Positions 16,803 to 25,729 of a stretch of 64,000 nt of DNA are shown one piece after another (the stretch's first letter is position 1; each line of letters begins with the position of its first letter). The position numbers and the translations under genes were made by a program. The notes under the pieces are model-generated. The model was not told the origin of the DNA, did not search any database, and worked only from the letters and a program-made list of their open reading frames with translations. The DNA is from Xanthomonas dyei (lineage in GTDB: Bacteria; Pseudomonadota; Gammaproteobacteria; Xanthomonadales; Xanthomonadaceae), in contig NZ_MDEE01000001.1 of NCBI RefSeq assembly GCF_002939865.1, forward strand, positions 186,001-250,000. Direction: 5' to 3'.

Positions 16803-17411
16803 TCAGCCGAAGCGCGGATTGGACAGCTGCTCCAGGAAGATCTGCCACACCCGCGGCTCCATGATCAGCATGAACATCACCCCGAATGCCGCACCGGCCA
16901 GGTGTGCACTGTGGTTGATGCGATCGCCGCCGCGGCGGTCCATCCACAGGCTGTAGCCCACGTAGAACACCGCATAGATGATCGCCGGTGCCGGAATGAA
17001 CAGCACCAGGATGATGGTCCACGGCTGCAGCAGGATGAAGGCGAACAACACCGCCGACACCGCACCGGAGGCGCCCAGGCTCAGGTAGTTGGGATTCTTT
17101 TGGTTCTTCAGATAGCTGGGCAGGATCGACACCACCAGCGCGGCCAGATAGAACAACGGATAGGTCAGCACGCTGCCGGTCAGCTGCGTCATCACGTTCT
17201 CGATCACCCGTCCGAAAAAGAACAGCGTGATCATGTTGAAGACCAGGTGCCCCAGGTCGGCATGGATGAAGCCGTAGGTCACCAGGCGGTCGTACTGGCG
17301 CTGTTTGTCCAACGCCGGCGGCCACAGGATGAGCCGGTCGGCCAGCTTGCGGTTGTTGAACGCCATCCACGAGACGATGCCGGTGATGGCGATCAGGATC
17401 AGGGTAATCAT
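16803..17411 (-). CDS. Rhomboid family intramembrane serine protease
   Basis: This 202-residue, six-helix membrane protease cleaves transmembrane segments of substrate proteins. The catalytic serine is in LGASGAVSAVL and the catalytic histidine in SAHLAGAAFG. The loop-1 region GFIHADLGHLVFNM is the conserved HxxxxHxxxN motif of helix 2. ATG 17411 places the first helix (MITLILIAITGIVSWMAF) at the N-terminus. It lies seven bases downstream of the POT transporter stop on the same strand, so the pair is probably one transcript. Confidence 0.92.
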   Translation of the reverse strand: MITLILIAITGIVSWMAFNNRKLADRLILWPPALDKQRQYDRLVTYGFIHADLGHLVFNMITLFFFGRVIENVMTQLTGSVLTYPLFYLAALVVSILPSYLKNQKNPNYLSLGASGAVSAVLFAFILLQPWTIILVLFIPAPAIIYAVFYVGYSLWMDRRGGDRINHSAHLAGAAFGVMFMLIMEPRVWQIFLEQLSNPRFG

Positions 17412-17418
17412 GCGGACC

Positions 17419-18984
17419 TCAGGCAGAACGGTAATTGTCGACCATGCGATAACGGCGCGCGTACAGGCCAAAGGCCAGTGCTGCCAGAAATGCGAAGGCC
17501 GCGAAGAAAAACATCAGAAATGCCGCTTCGCTGAGCCCAGTATCGGCGATATGGGAGGTCACCGTCGCGTTGCGCACCGCCGCGTTCGATAGCAGCACCC
17601 ATAGATTGCCCACCGTGGTGGTCAGATACCAGAAGCTCATCACCACGCCCTTCATCGACGGCGGCGCCTGGCTGTAGGCGAACTCGATGCCGGTGGCCGA
17701 CACCAGCACCTCGCCGAAGGTGAGCAAGGCATAGGGCAGCATCTGCCAGGCGATATGCATCGGCTCGCCGCCGTCCATGACGACCTGGATCGCGCCGACC
17801 GCAATCCACGCCACGCCACTGAAGGCGATACCGCTGGTCATGCGACGCAACGGCGTCGGCTCCCAGCCACGACGGCGCAGCAGCGGGTACAGCACCAGGT
17901 TGTTGAAGGGGATCAGCAACATCACCAACAGCGGATTGAGCGCCTGCATCTGCGAGGCGGTGAACCACGCGGGCATGGTCATCTCGCGCCCCTGCAGCAC
18001 CCAGGTCGAGGCCTTCTGATCGAACAACGAAAAGAACGGCGTCACCAGCGCGAAGATCACCAGCACCCGCAGCAAGGCGCGCACGCCTTCGACCGCTGCA
18101 TCCGGATGCGTGCCACGCGCGCGTTCCAGCTGCCACCAGGTACCGCCGCCGATCCCGGCCAGCAGCAGCACCAGCGCCATGCACAGACAGATGACGATGC
18201 CCAGCGGCTCGATCAGCGTCATGCAGGCCAGTGCAGCGACCACCGCGATGATTGCCAACGCCAGACCAGGCCGCCCCTGCCCTGGCGCGCGTGCCAGCAA
18301 TGCCGTACGCAGCACCGCGCCGAACCCGTGCGGGTCTTTCGGCGGCAACGGCACCAGCACGTAGCGCTTGCGCCCCAGCCAGAACACCAGCGTGGCCACG
18401 AACATCAAAATGCCCGGGATGCCGAATGCCCACGCCGGGCCCAGATGTTTCAGTGCCAGCGGGATCAGCAACGAGGCGAACAACGAGCCGAAGTTGATGA
18501 TCCAGTAGAAGGCATCGAACACCACCTTGGCCATGTGTTTGTTGGACTGGTCGAACTGGTCGCCCATGAACGAGGCCACCAGCGGCTTGATGCCGCCTGC
18601 GCCCAACGCGATCAGGCCCAGCCCCACGAAGAAGCCGTGACGGCTGCCCTCGAACATCGCCAGACACGCATGGCCCGCGCAATAGATCAGGCTGAACCAC
18701 AGAATGGTGTTGTATTTGCCGAACAGCCGATCGGCCAGCCAGCCGCCCAGCAGCGGGAAGAAAAACACCCCGATCATGAAGCTGTGCAGGATGTGCTTGG
18801 CTTCGGCCTCGCGGCCTGGCCCGCCAACCTCCTGCAGCAGCAGCGAGGTGATCAGAAACTGCACCAGGATGTTGCGCATCCCGTAGAAGCTGAAACGCTC
18901 GCAGGCTTCGTTGCCGATGATGAAAGGAATCTGGCGCGGCAGACGTGCGCCGGCCGTGGGGCCCGGCAAGGTCGAGGTGGTCAA
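17419..18984 (-). CDS. Proton-dependent oligopeptide transporter (POT/PTR2 family)
   Basis: This 14-helix major-facilitator protein imports di- and tripeptides with protons. The N-terminal motif EACERFSFYGMRNILVQF carries the ExxER(F)xYY-like signature of the family. Other POT features include SFMGDQFDQSNK in the loop before helix 4. The probable start is TTG 18984 (LTTSTLPGPTAG), giving 521 residues. The ATG frame reaching 19086 or 19257 adds Arg-rich sequence without similarity, so the start is uncertain by up to 90 codons. The rhomboid gene follows at once. Divergent from the M14 peptidase. Confidence 0.85.
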   Translation of the reverse strand: MTTSTLPGPTAGARLPRQIPFIIGNEACERFSFYGMRNILVQFLITSLLLQEVGGPGREAEAKHILHSFMIGVFFFPLLGGWLADRLFGKYNTILWFSLIYCAGHACLAMFEGSRHGFFVGLGLIALGAGGIKPLVASFMGDQFDQSNKHMAKVVFDAFYWIINFGSLFASLLIPLALKHLGPAWAFGIPGILMFVATLVFWLGRKRYVLVPLPPKDPHGFGAVLRTALLARAPGQGRPGLALAIIAVVAALACMTLIEPLGIVICLCMALVLLLAGIGGGTWWQLERARGTHPDAAVEGVRALLRVLVIFALVTPFFSLFDQKASTWVLQGREMTMPAWFTASQMQALNPLLVMLLIPFNNLVLYPLLRRRGWEPTPLRRMTSGIAFSGVAWIAVGAIQVVMDGGEPMHIAWQMLPYALLTFGEVLVSATGIEFAYSQAPPSMKGVVMSFWYLTTTVGNLWVLLSNAAVRNATVTSHIADTGLSEAAFLMFFFAAFAFLAALAFGLYARRYRMVDNYRSA

Positions 18985-19268
18985 AGGCGGTCCGGTCGAG
19001 CGAAGACAGGCCCTATCGTACCGGCGCCGAGAGCCCGGCCGCCATGTGGGAGCAGATCGGCCGCTGGCGTCGCGCGCTACGGGCATCGCGCCATACGCAA
19101 TCGGCGCCGAGTGCGGGCGTACGCAGAACGCGTCGATCCCCGGGCAAAAGCACTGCTTTCGATTCGCTCGCGCTCGCTTGAAGTCGGCGGCCATGCCGCA
19201 GTGCAGATTGGCCTGCCAGCTCGGCTCGGCTACATTGCAAACGTTTTCCTGGAACACTGGACCGCTGG

Positions 19269-21038
19269 ATGCCCCGCTTCACCCGCCTGGGCCTGAGCCT
19301 GTTGTTGTTGATCTGCGCCCCTGCCGTGCTGGCCGCCGAACCGCTGACCACCCAGGCCGAGCGCAGCGGCTTTGTGCAGACCGGCCGCTATGACGAAGTC
19401 ATCGCACTGTGCGATGCGTTTGCGCAGCGCTATCCGCAGGCGGTGCGCTGCGTGGAGTTCGGCACCACACCGGAAGGTCGGCCGATGAAGGCCTTGATCG
19501 CCTCCACCAGCGGCGCGCTGGATGCGACCAGCGCCGCACAGCGCAAGCTGCCGGTGGTGTTGATCCAGGGCGGGATCCATGCCGGCGAGATCGATGGCAA
19601 GGACGCGGGCTTTCTGGCCTTGCGCCAGCTGCTCGATGGCAAGGCCGGCAAGGGCGTGCTCGACAAGCTAGTCTGGGTGTTCGTGCCGGTGTTCAACGTG
19701 GATGGACACGAGCGTTTCGGTGCCTGGAACCGCCCCAACCAGCGCGGCCCCGAGCAGATGGGCTGGCGCACCACCGCGCAGAACCTCAATCTCAACCGCG
19801 ACTACGTCAAGGCCGACGCGCCGGAGATGCAGGCCATGCTGCGGCTGGTGCAGCAGTGGGACCCGCTGATGTACGTGGACCTGCATGTCACCGACGGCGC
19901 CAAGTTCGAGCACGACGTCTCGGTGCAGGTGGAGCCGGTGCATGCCGGCGACACCACGCTGCAGCGCGACGGCACGCGTTGGCGCGATGCGGTGCTGGGC
20001 GATCTGGCCAAGCAAGGCTCGCTGCCGCTGCCGTATTACCCCTCTTTCGTGCACGAAGACGACCCCAGCTCCGGCTTCGCCGACGACGTGTCGCCGCCGC
20101 GGTTTTCGCATGGCTATTTCCTGCTGCGCAACCGCTTCGGCATGCTGGTGGAAACCCATTCGTGGAAGGACTACCCGACGCGCGTGCGGGTCACCCGCAA
20201 TGCCATCGTGTCGGTGCTGCAGCAGGCCGCAAGACATGGCAGCGCCTGGCGCGCCGATGCGCTGGCGGCCGATCAACGCGCCAGCCAGCTGGCCGGCATG
20301 CCCGAGCCGCTGCGCTTTGCCGCCGGCCCTGCCGCACGCACCGTGGCGTTTCGCGGTTATGCGTATACGCGCACGCCCTCGCCGATTTCCGGCGCGTTGA
20401 TGACGCGCTACGACGAGAGCAAACCGCAGATCTGGAAGGTACCGCTGCGCGATCAGATCAAACCCGATCTGGTGGTCGACGCACCGCGTGGCGGCTATCT
20501 GGTGCCGGCAGCACAAGCGGCCTTCGTCGCCGAGAAACTACGTCTGCATGGCATCGATTTCCGCACCGTCGCCAGTACGGCCGAGCACCCGGTGCAAACC
20601 TTCCGTGCCGACACCGCCAACTTTGCCGCGCGCTCGAACGAAGGTCACCAGACGTTGGAGGTCGGTGGGCAATGGCGCGATGAAACCCGCAGCGTGCCGG
20701 CCGGCGCGTTGTTCGTGCCGATTGCGCAATCCAAGGCGCGCCTGTTGATGGCGATGCTGGAGCCGCAGGCACCGGACTCGTTGCTGCAGTGGGGCTTTTT
20801 CAACGCGGCCTTCGAGCGCAAGGAATACATGGAGGCGTATGTGGCCGAAGACGTGGCGCGCGACATGCTGGCCAACGACGCCGCGTTGAAGGCCCAGTTC
20901 GAACAGCGCATCGCCAGCGACCCGGAGTTTGCCAAGAGCCCGCAAGCGCGCCTGGAGTTCTTCGCCAAGCGTCACGCTTCCTGGGACGAGCGCTACCAGC
21001 TCTATCCGGTGCTGCGTACCGCGCAGACCGACTTCTAA
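19269..21038 (+). CDS. M14 family zinc carboxypeptidase, secreted
   Basis: The 589-residue protein has a signal peptide (LGLSLLLLICAPAVLAAE, cleavage about 23). The M14 zinc ligands are His104 and Glu107 in GGIHAGE, with His206 in YVDLHVTDG. The substrate carboxylate-binding Arg and the catalytic Glu are expected in NLNRDYVKAD and MLVETHSWKDY. The C-terminal third (after about residue 380) is a separate domain of unknown role. It probably trims C-terminal residues from peptides in the periplasm or medium. The gene is read in the same direction as the GH3 gene, with a 108-base gap. Confidence 0.88.
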   Translation: MPRFTRLGLSLLLLICAPAVLAAEPLTTQAERSGFVQTGRYDEVIALCDAFAQRYPQAVRCVEFGTTPEGRPMKALIASTSGALDATSAAQRKLPVVLIQGGIHAGEIDGKDAGFLALRQLLDGKAGKGVLDKLVWVFVPVFNVDGHERFGAWNRPNQRGPEQMGWRTTAQNLNLNRDYVKADAPEMQAMLRLVQQWDPLMYVDLHVTDGAKFEHDVSVQVEPVHAGDTTLQRDGTRWRDAVLGDLAKQGSLPLPYYPSFVHEDDPSSGFADDVSPPRFSHGYFLLRNRFGMLVETHSWKDYPTRVRVTRNAIVSVLQQAARHGSAWRADALAADQRASQLAGMPEPLRFAAGPAARTVAFRGYAYTRTPSPISGALMTRYDESKPQIWKVPLRDQIKPDLVVDAPRGGYLVPAAQAAFVAEKLRLHGIDFRTVASTAEHPVQTFRADTANFAARSNEGHQTLEVGGQWRDETRSVPAGALFVPIAQSKARLLMAMLEPQAPDSLLQWGFFNAAFERKEYMEAYVAEDVARDMLANDAALKAQFEQRIASDPEFAKSPQARLEFFAKRHASWDERYQLYPVLRTAQTDF

Positions 21039-21146
21039 CCGCGCCGCCTCTCCAGGCGAGCGACAGAGCGGCGCCTGAGCGCGCCTCCCATCCGGGCATC
21101 TCGCTGCCCCCAATTTCGTCATGACTCAGCACCACAAGGACACCCC

Positions 21147-23408
21147 GTGCCACATCCCGCTATGAAACCGTTTACAACGATCACTCTTCGCCCGCGCCCG
21201 CGCGTCTCGGTGGTGGTCATGGGCCTGGGCATCGCGCTGTCTGCGCCGTTGGCACTCGCACAATCCGCAGCGGCAGCGCCGCCATGGATGGACACCGCGT
21301 TGACCGCTGACCAACGTGCGGACCGCCTGCTGGCGCAGATGACCGACGACGAAAAATTCCAGATGCTGCGCAGCTATTTCGGCCTGGGCACCGACAAGAT
21401 TCCTAAGCCGGAAGGCGCGCTGGGGTCGGCAGGCTATGTGCCCGGCATTCCACGCTTGGGCATCCCGGCGCAGCAGCTGGCCGATGCCGGCGTGGGCGTG
21501 ACCAATCCCGGCGGCATCCGCAAGGGCGACTTCGCCACCGCGATGCCGTCCGGCCCGTCCACGGCATCCAGCTGGAACCCGCAGCTGGCCTTTGCCGGCG
21601 GCAAGACCATGGGCCGCGAATCCTGGCAGCAGGGCTTCAACGTGCTGCTGGCCGGCAGCGTCAACCTGCAGCGCGATCCGCGCAACGGGCGCAACTTCGA
21701 ATACGCCGGCGAAGACCCGCTGCTGGCCGGCACCATGGTCGGCGAATCGATCCGCGGCGTGCAGAGCGAACACGTGCTGTCGACGATGAAGCACTTCGCG
21801 CTCAACGACATGGAAACCCGGCGCAACTTCCATAGCGCCGAGATTGGCGAGCAGGCGATGCACGAGTCGGACCTGCTGGCCTTCGAGATTGCGCTGAAGA
21901 TCGGCGACCCGGCGTCGGTGATGTGTTCGTACAACAAAATCAACGGCGTCTACGGCTGCGAGCACGATTACCTGCTCAACCAGGTGCTCAAGCAGGAATG
22001 GAAATACCCCGGCTATGTGATGTCCGATTGGGGCGGTGTGCACAGCGGCTCCAAGGCCGCGCTGGCCGGCCTGGATCAACAATCGGCCGGCGAAGTGTTC
22101 GATGCGGCAGTGTTCTTCGATGCGCCGTTGCGCATGGCGGTGGGTGCCGGCGTGGTGCCGCGCGCGCGCTTCGACGACATGGTCAAGCGCGTATTGCGCA
22201 GCCTGTTTGCGCATGGCGCGTTCGATCACCCGACCCAGCGCCAACCCATCGATGGCAAGGCCGGGCAACTGGCCGCACAGCATGTGGCCGAAGAAGGCAG
22301 CGTGCTGCTGCGTAATGAGCAGGCCCTGTTGCCGTTGTCCAAGGACGTGCGCCGCATCGCGGTGATCGGCGGCTACGCCGACAAGGGCGTGATGTCCGGC
22401 GGCGGCTCCTCGCGGGTGGACTACACCATCAATGGCGGCAACGCGGTGCCCGGGCTCACCCCGACCACCTGGCCGGGCCCGGTGATCATCCATCCGTCCT
22501 CGCCGTTGCAGGCACTGCGCGCGGCATTGCCGAACGTGCAGATCGATTATGTCGACGGCAAGGACCGCAATGCGGCCGCGCGTGCGGCCAAAGCAGCCGA
22601 TGTCGCCATCGTGTTCGCCACCCAATGGGCCGCCGAATCGGTGGACCTGCCGGACATGCAGCTGCCCGACAACCAGGATGCGTTGATCGACGCAGTGGCC
22701 AAGGCCAACCCCAAGACCACCGTGGTGCTGGAAACCAACGGCCCCGTGCGCATGCCCTGGGCCGAGCGCGTACCGGCGGTGCTGCAGGCGTGGTATTCGG
22801 GCATCGGCGGCGGCCAAGCGATCGCCAACCTGCTCACCGGCGTGGTGAATCCGTCCGGCCATTTGCCGGTGACCTGGCCGGTGGACGAATCGCAGCTGCC
22901 GCGCCCGTCGATTCCGGGGCTGGGCTTCAAGCCGGCCAAGCCGGGCGAAGACAGCATCGACTACGCCATCGAAGGCGCCAACGTCGGCTACAAATGGTTT
23001 GCCGCGCGCAAGCTCACCCCGCGTTATCCGTTCGGCCACGGTCTGTCGTACACGCAATTTCGCATGGGCGGCCTGCAGGTGGACGCGCAAGGCAGCACCC
23101 TCACCGCGCGCTTTGAGGTGGAGAACACCGGCCCGCGCGAAGGCGCCGCAGTGCCGCAGCTCTACGTCACCTTGCCCGATGGCCATGCCACACCGCTGCG
23201 CCTGATCGGTTGGCAGAAGCTCACCCTCAAGCCCGGCGAAAAGCGCAGCGTGCAAGTGGTGGCCGAACCTAAGACGCTGGCCGATTTCGATACCAAGGCA
23301 CGTCATTGGAAGATCGCTGCCGGCACCTACCGCGTGCAACTGGCGCGCTCGGCGAATGAGCCGGTGCAGAGTGCGGAGGTCCGCTTGCAGGCGACGCAAC
23401 TGCCGTAA
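21147..23408 (+). CDS. Glycoside hydrolase family 3 (beta-glucosidase/xylosidase type), exported
   Basis: This two-domain GH3 enzyme hydrolyses terminal beta-linked glucose or xylose from plant glucans and xylans. The catalytic nucleophile is Asp294 in VMSDWGG (numbered from the GTG). Also present are KHFALNDMETRR and the N-terminal ALRSYFGLG-like barrel. The C-terminal domain carries LPVTWPV and the fibronectin-III-like RYPFGHGLSYTQF end. The GTG start at 21147 has AAGGA six bases upstream; ATG 21162 is the alternative. Both give a signal peptide ending ALAQSAAA. Length is 753 residues. Substrate preference cannot be assigned from sequence. Confidence 0.92.
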   Translation: MPHPAMKPFTTITLRPRPRVSVVVMGLGIALSAPLALAQSAAAAPPWMDTALTADQRADRLLAQMTDDEKFQMLRSYFGLGTDKIPKPEGALGSAGYVPGIPRLGIPAQQLADAGVGVTNPGGIRKGDFATAMPSGPSTASSWNPQLAFAGGKTMGRESWQQGFNVLLAGSVNLQRDPRNGRNFEYAGEDPLLAGTMVGESIRGVQSEHVLSTMKHFALNDMETRRNFHSAEIGEQAMHESDLLAFEIALKIGDPASVMCSYNKINGVYGCEHDYLLNQVLKQEWKYPGYVMSDWGGVHSGSKAALAGLDQQSAGEVFDAAVFFDAPLRMAVGAGVVPRARFDDMVKRVLRSLFAHGAFDHPTQRQPIDGKAGQLAAQHVAEEGSVLLRNEQALLPLSKDVRRIAVIGGYADKGVMSGGGSSRVDYTINGGNAVPGLTPTTWPGPVIIHPSSPLQALRAALPNVQIDYVDGKDRNAAARAAKAADVAIVFATQWAAESVDLPDMQLPDNQDALIDAVAKANPKTTVVLETNGPVRMPWAERVPAVLQAWYSGIGGGQAIANLLTGVVNPSGHLPVTWPVDESQLPRPSIPGLGFKPAKPGEDSIDYAIEGANVGYKWFAARKLTPRYPFGHGLSYTQFRMGGLQVDAQGSTLTARFEVENTGPREGAAVPQLYVTLPDGHATPLRLIGWQKLTLKPGEKRSVQVVAEPKTLADFDTKARHWKIAAGTYRVQLARSANEPVQSAEVRLQATQLP

Positions 23409-23496
23409 CAAGCCGCGCGGCGCGCGCGATCCATGCGTCCGCCGCGTCCGGCTGCCGAGCGCTGCATGCCGCACACAAAAAATGTAAGAAAGTGCG

Positions 23497-23525
23497 TTGA
23501 CAGCCGCACGCGCAGCTTGCACAAT
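23497..23525 (+). promoter_or_regulatory. Sigma-70 promoter of tRNA-Leu
   Basis: A perfect -35 TTGACA (23497-23502), a 17-base spacer and a -10 CACAAT (23520-23525) lie just before the tRNA. The start of transcription would be near 23532, leaving a leader of a few bases for RNase P. Confidence 0.8.
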
Positions 23526-23539
23526 TCGCCCCCTGAGTC

Positions 23540-23626
23540 GCCCAGGTGGCGGAATTGGTAGACGCACTAGCTTCAGGTGCTAGCGGGGGCAACTTCGTGG
23601 AGGTTCGAGTCCTCTCCTGGGCACCA
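23540..23626 (+). tRNA. tRNA-Leu, anticodon CAG
   Basis: The 87-base gene folds into a type II tRNA. The acceptor stem GCCCAGG/CCTGGGC is followed by A73 and an encoded CCA (23624-23626). The anticodon stem CTAGC/GCTAG holds loop TTCAGGT with anticodon CAG. The T arm carries GGTTCGAGTCC, and a long variable arm is present as expected for leucine. Strong promoter upstream, terminator downstream. Confidence 0.96.
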
Positions 23627-23644
23627 CGACTCACGGTAGATCGT

Positions 23645-23672
23645 AAAAAACCTCGCTTCGGCGGGGTTTTTT
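23645..23672 (+). terminator. Intrinsic terminator of tRNA-Leu
   Basis: AAAAAACCTCGC pairs with GCGGGGTTTTTT around a TTCG tetraloop: 12 bp with one G-U pair and six T residues. Confidence 0.92.
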
Positions 23673-24143
23673 GCGTTTGGGCGTTTGCTCTCGCACGCGG
23701 AGCGATTGATTCCTGCATCGCGTGGCCAAGTCACTGAGCACCAGCCAAGCTCACGCCGAGCAGCAAGCACAGAAGTAGTGATCCATCGCGATGTGTTGCA
23801 AACAAGACACATGGCTGCGCGTGGCCGCAGCGTTTTACGTAGATCCAACGCTGTACCGCGCCAGGCAGTGACTTTCGACACTCGCCGCACGCGATCCACA
23901 CGCATGAGGATGCCGCGCCACCATCACGGCACTCCCCATGCGCCGCTCGCCGCCACGTGCCTCGTTGCTGATTGCCACGCTCAGCACGCCCGCGTGGGCA
24001 CAGCAGGCGCATGCAAGCCCATCGCAGACGCATCAGGCGCAGGTGTCGTCGCACCAATGCGGCCTTGCTTGGCATAGCGTTCAATGTGCTCGCCGACAGC
24101 GGAGGCATCTGGCTCTACCGCGACAGTGGCGTGTTGACTGCGC
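23673..24143. other. Gene-free stretch of about 470 bases
   Basis: No convincing gene is present between the tRNA-Leu terminator and the serine hydrolase. Short frames in all directions lack ribosome sites and family similarity. The only protein-like segment is a signal-peptide-like stretch at 23938-24049, described separately. Confidence 0.6.
23938..24049 (+). pseudogene. Possible remnant of an exported protein N-terminus (TonB-receptor-like signal peptide)
   Basis: The frame opens ATG-CGC and reads as a credible signal peptide (SLLIATLSTPAWAQQ with an AWA-Q cleavage site) followed by a short Ser/Gln-rich stretch ending about QAQVS. This resembles the start of a Xanthomonas TonB-dependent receptor, but similarity stops after about 37 codons and the frame ends at 24147. 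No plug domain follows in any frame. It may be a decayed gene end or a chance resemblance. Confidence 0.25.
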
Positions 24144-25670
24144 TTAGTCAGGACTGCTGGATCTGTCCTTGATCGTTTGTCTGATGCGCTTGGCGCGCGC
24201 GACATCTCCCGCCGCCTCATACGCCTCCGCCAGGCTGTCCCGCGCATTGCTCGATGCCGGGAACAAGTCCACGTTGAGTGCAAACACCCTGATCGCGGCG
24301 GTGGCGCCCAGGTTGGACAACACGGTGTAGCCAGTCGCGTTGATCGCCCGTTCGAGCGCCGCATCGGACAGGCCGGGCCGTGCCCGAAGTGCCTGCGCGA
24401 AGGTGCGAGTCTCCCGCTCGTCAGGAGCGTGCAGTGCGAAGGCGATCAGTGTTTCAGCCAGCGATTTACTGGGAAACCGTTGCGGTGAGAGCGTGGCAAG
24501 GACGCTGTCCAGCAGCACCCTGCTCCACACACCGCGCGCACTGCCATTAGTGAGATAGACCACGCTGTAGCTGTCACCATCAAGCGTCGTATCGAACAGG
24601 ATCCGCACCCGCACTCGCGCGCCGCCATCGTGGCCGACAGATTGATACGCATCGTCTTGCCCGACCTCCCAACCGCTGGCGAACCAGCCGCGCTGCCCGT
24701 TGGGAAGCGTCTGCGGTTGCCAGAGCTTGCGCAGGGTCTCCTTGCCCACCAGGCGCCCGGTCCGCACCGCCTCCAGAAACGTGCTCAGATCGTCGACGTT
24801 TGTGTACAACTGCCCATGCGCCAGCGCGTACTCCGGCCAGGCGACAGTGGGCTCCGGCTCCAGCTTGCCGTCGGTACCGAGATACGCGCTGGCCACGCTG
24901 TGCGCAGGCAGCAGTGGGCGCCCAATTGATGTGCGCGTCAGATGCAGCTTGGCGATGATCCGCTCCGATGCGATCTGTGGATAAGGCTTGCGGTAGTGGG
25001 CCTGCAGTAGCTGCGCAAGCACCACGTAATTGGTGTTGGTGTAGCGCGTTTCGCTGCCGGGAACGGCGGCCAAGGGCTGTGTGGCCAGTCGCTCGAACAT
25101 CGCCTGCGCGCTGGACGCAAAGCGCGCATTGGCATCGTCCGCGCCACGCATCTGCGACGGTTCGAAGTACTCCGGCAGACCGGAGGTGTGATCGAGCAGC
25201 TGCCGAACGGTGATGTGCTTCCAGGGTTCTGGTAACGCAGGCAGATACTGCCTGGCCGGCTGATCCAGGTCGATCTGCCCTGCCTCGACCAGCTGCATGA
25301 TCAAGGTGCTGACAAACAGCTTGGCGACCGAAAACGCCGGAAATATCTGCTCGTCCGTGACCGGCTGCTGCGTCTGCAGATCTGCAACGCCGTCGACTCC
25401 GCGAAACACCCGCTTGCCGTTGTGCACGACAACCACCGCCTGGCCGACGATGCCGTAGCGTTGCCGATTGAGCTGCATCTGCCGGGTCAGGCGGTCGGCA
25501 AGAGGCTCAGGCGTGGCAGCGACGGGAAAGCAACAGCACACCGCAAGACACAGCAGCAACCATGCAAACCACTGCGGCAGCTGTAGTCGCCGCGCTGGCA
25601 GAGGCGATGATCGCGACGTGGCTGGCGAAGCTCCATCCGTGAATGCCCTACCTGCCCAACACCTGACCAT
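24144..25670 (-). CDS. Exported serine hydrolase of the beta-lactamase/class C penicillin-binding fold
   Basis: The 508-residue protein carries the three active-site motifs of the family: SxxK in FSVAKL (Ser114, Lys117), YxN in TRYTNTNY (Tyr210, Asn212) and HxG in SVGHDGG. Before them is an N-terminal hydrophobic stretch (FAWLLLCLAVCCCFPVAA, about residues 35-52) acting as a signal peptide. The C-terminal 120 residues resemble a helical repeat tail (VFALNVDLFPASSNARDSLA). Members include esterases, D-aminopeptidases and peptidases, so the substrate is open. The ATG at 25670 has AGGAG nine bases upstream. The efflux gene emrB ends 59 bases upstream on the same strand. Confidence 0.85.
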   Translation of the reverse strand: MVRCWAGRAFTDGASPATSRSSPLPARRLQLPQWFAWLLLCLAVCCCFPVAATPEPLADRLTRQMQLNRQRYGIVGQAVVVVHNGKRVFRGVDGVADLQTQQPVTDEQIFPAFSVAKLFVSTLIMQLVEAGQIDLDQPARQYLPALPEPWKHITVRQLLDHTSGLPEYFEPSQMRGADDANARFASSAQAMFERLATQPLAAVPGSETRYTNTNYVVLAQLLQAHYRKPYPQIASERIIAKLHLTRTSIGRPLLPAHSVASAYLGTDGKLEPEPTVAWPEYALAHGQLYTNVDDLSTFLEAVRTGRLVGKETLRKLWQPQTLPNGQRGWFASGWEVGQDDAYQSVGHDGGARVRVRILFDTTLDGDSYSVVYLTNGSARGVWSRVLLDSVLATLSPQRFPSKSLAETLIAFALHAPDERETRTFAQALRARPGLSDAALERAINATGYTVLSNLGATAAIRVFALNVDLFPASSNARDSLAEAYEAAGDVARAKRIRQTIKDRSSSPD

Positions 25671-25729
25671 CGGCGCTGCTCCTGAGTGAACAGCGCCAGT
25701 CTAGCCGAGCCGCACAACCTGACGTGCGC

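Noticed and set aside
17755-19296. Long plus-strand frame opposite the POT transporter
   Set aside because: The minus strand has the transporter motifs; the shadow is rich in His, Gln and Arg as expected from antisense frames.
21126-23567. Long open frame on the minus strand opposite the GH3 gene
   Set aside because: Arises from GC3 bias opposite a real glycosidase; no ribosome site or family similarity, and it runs into the tRNA.
23546-23737. Short frame overlapping tRNA-Leu
   Set aside because: It only reads through the tRNA and its terminator.
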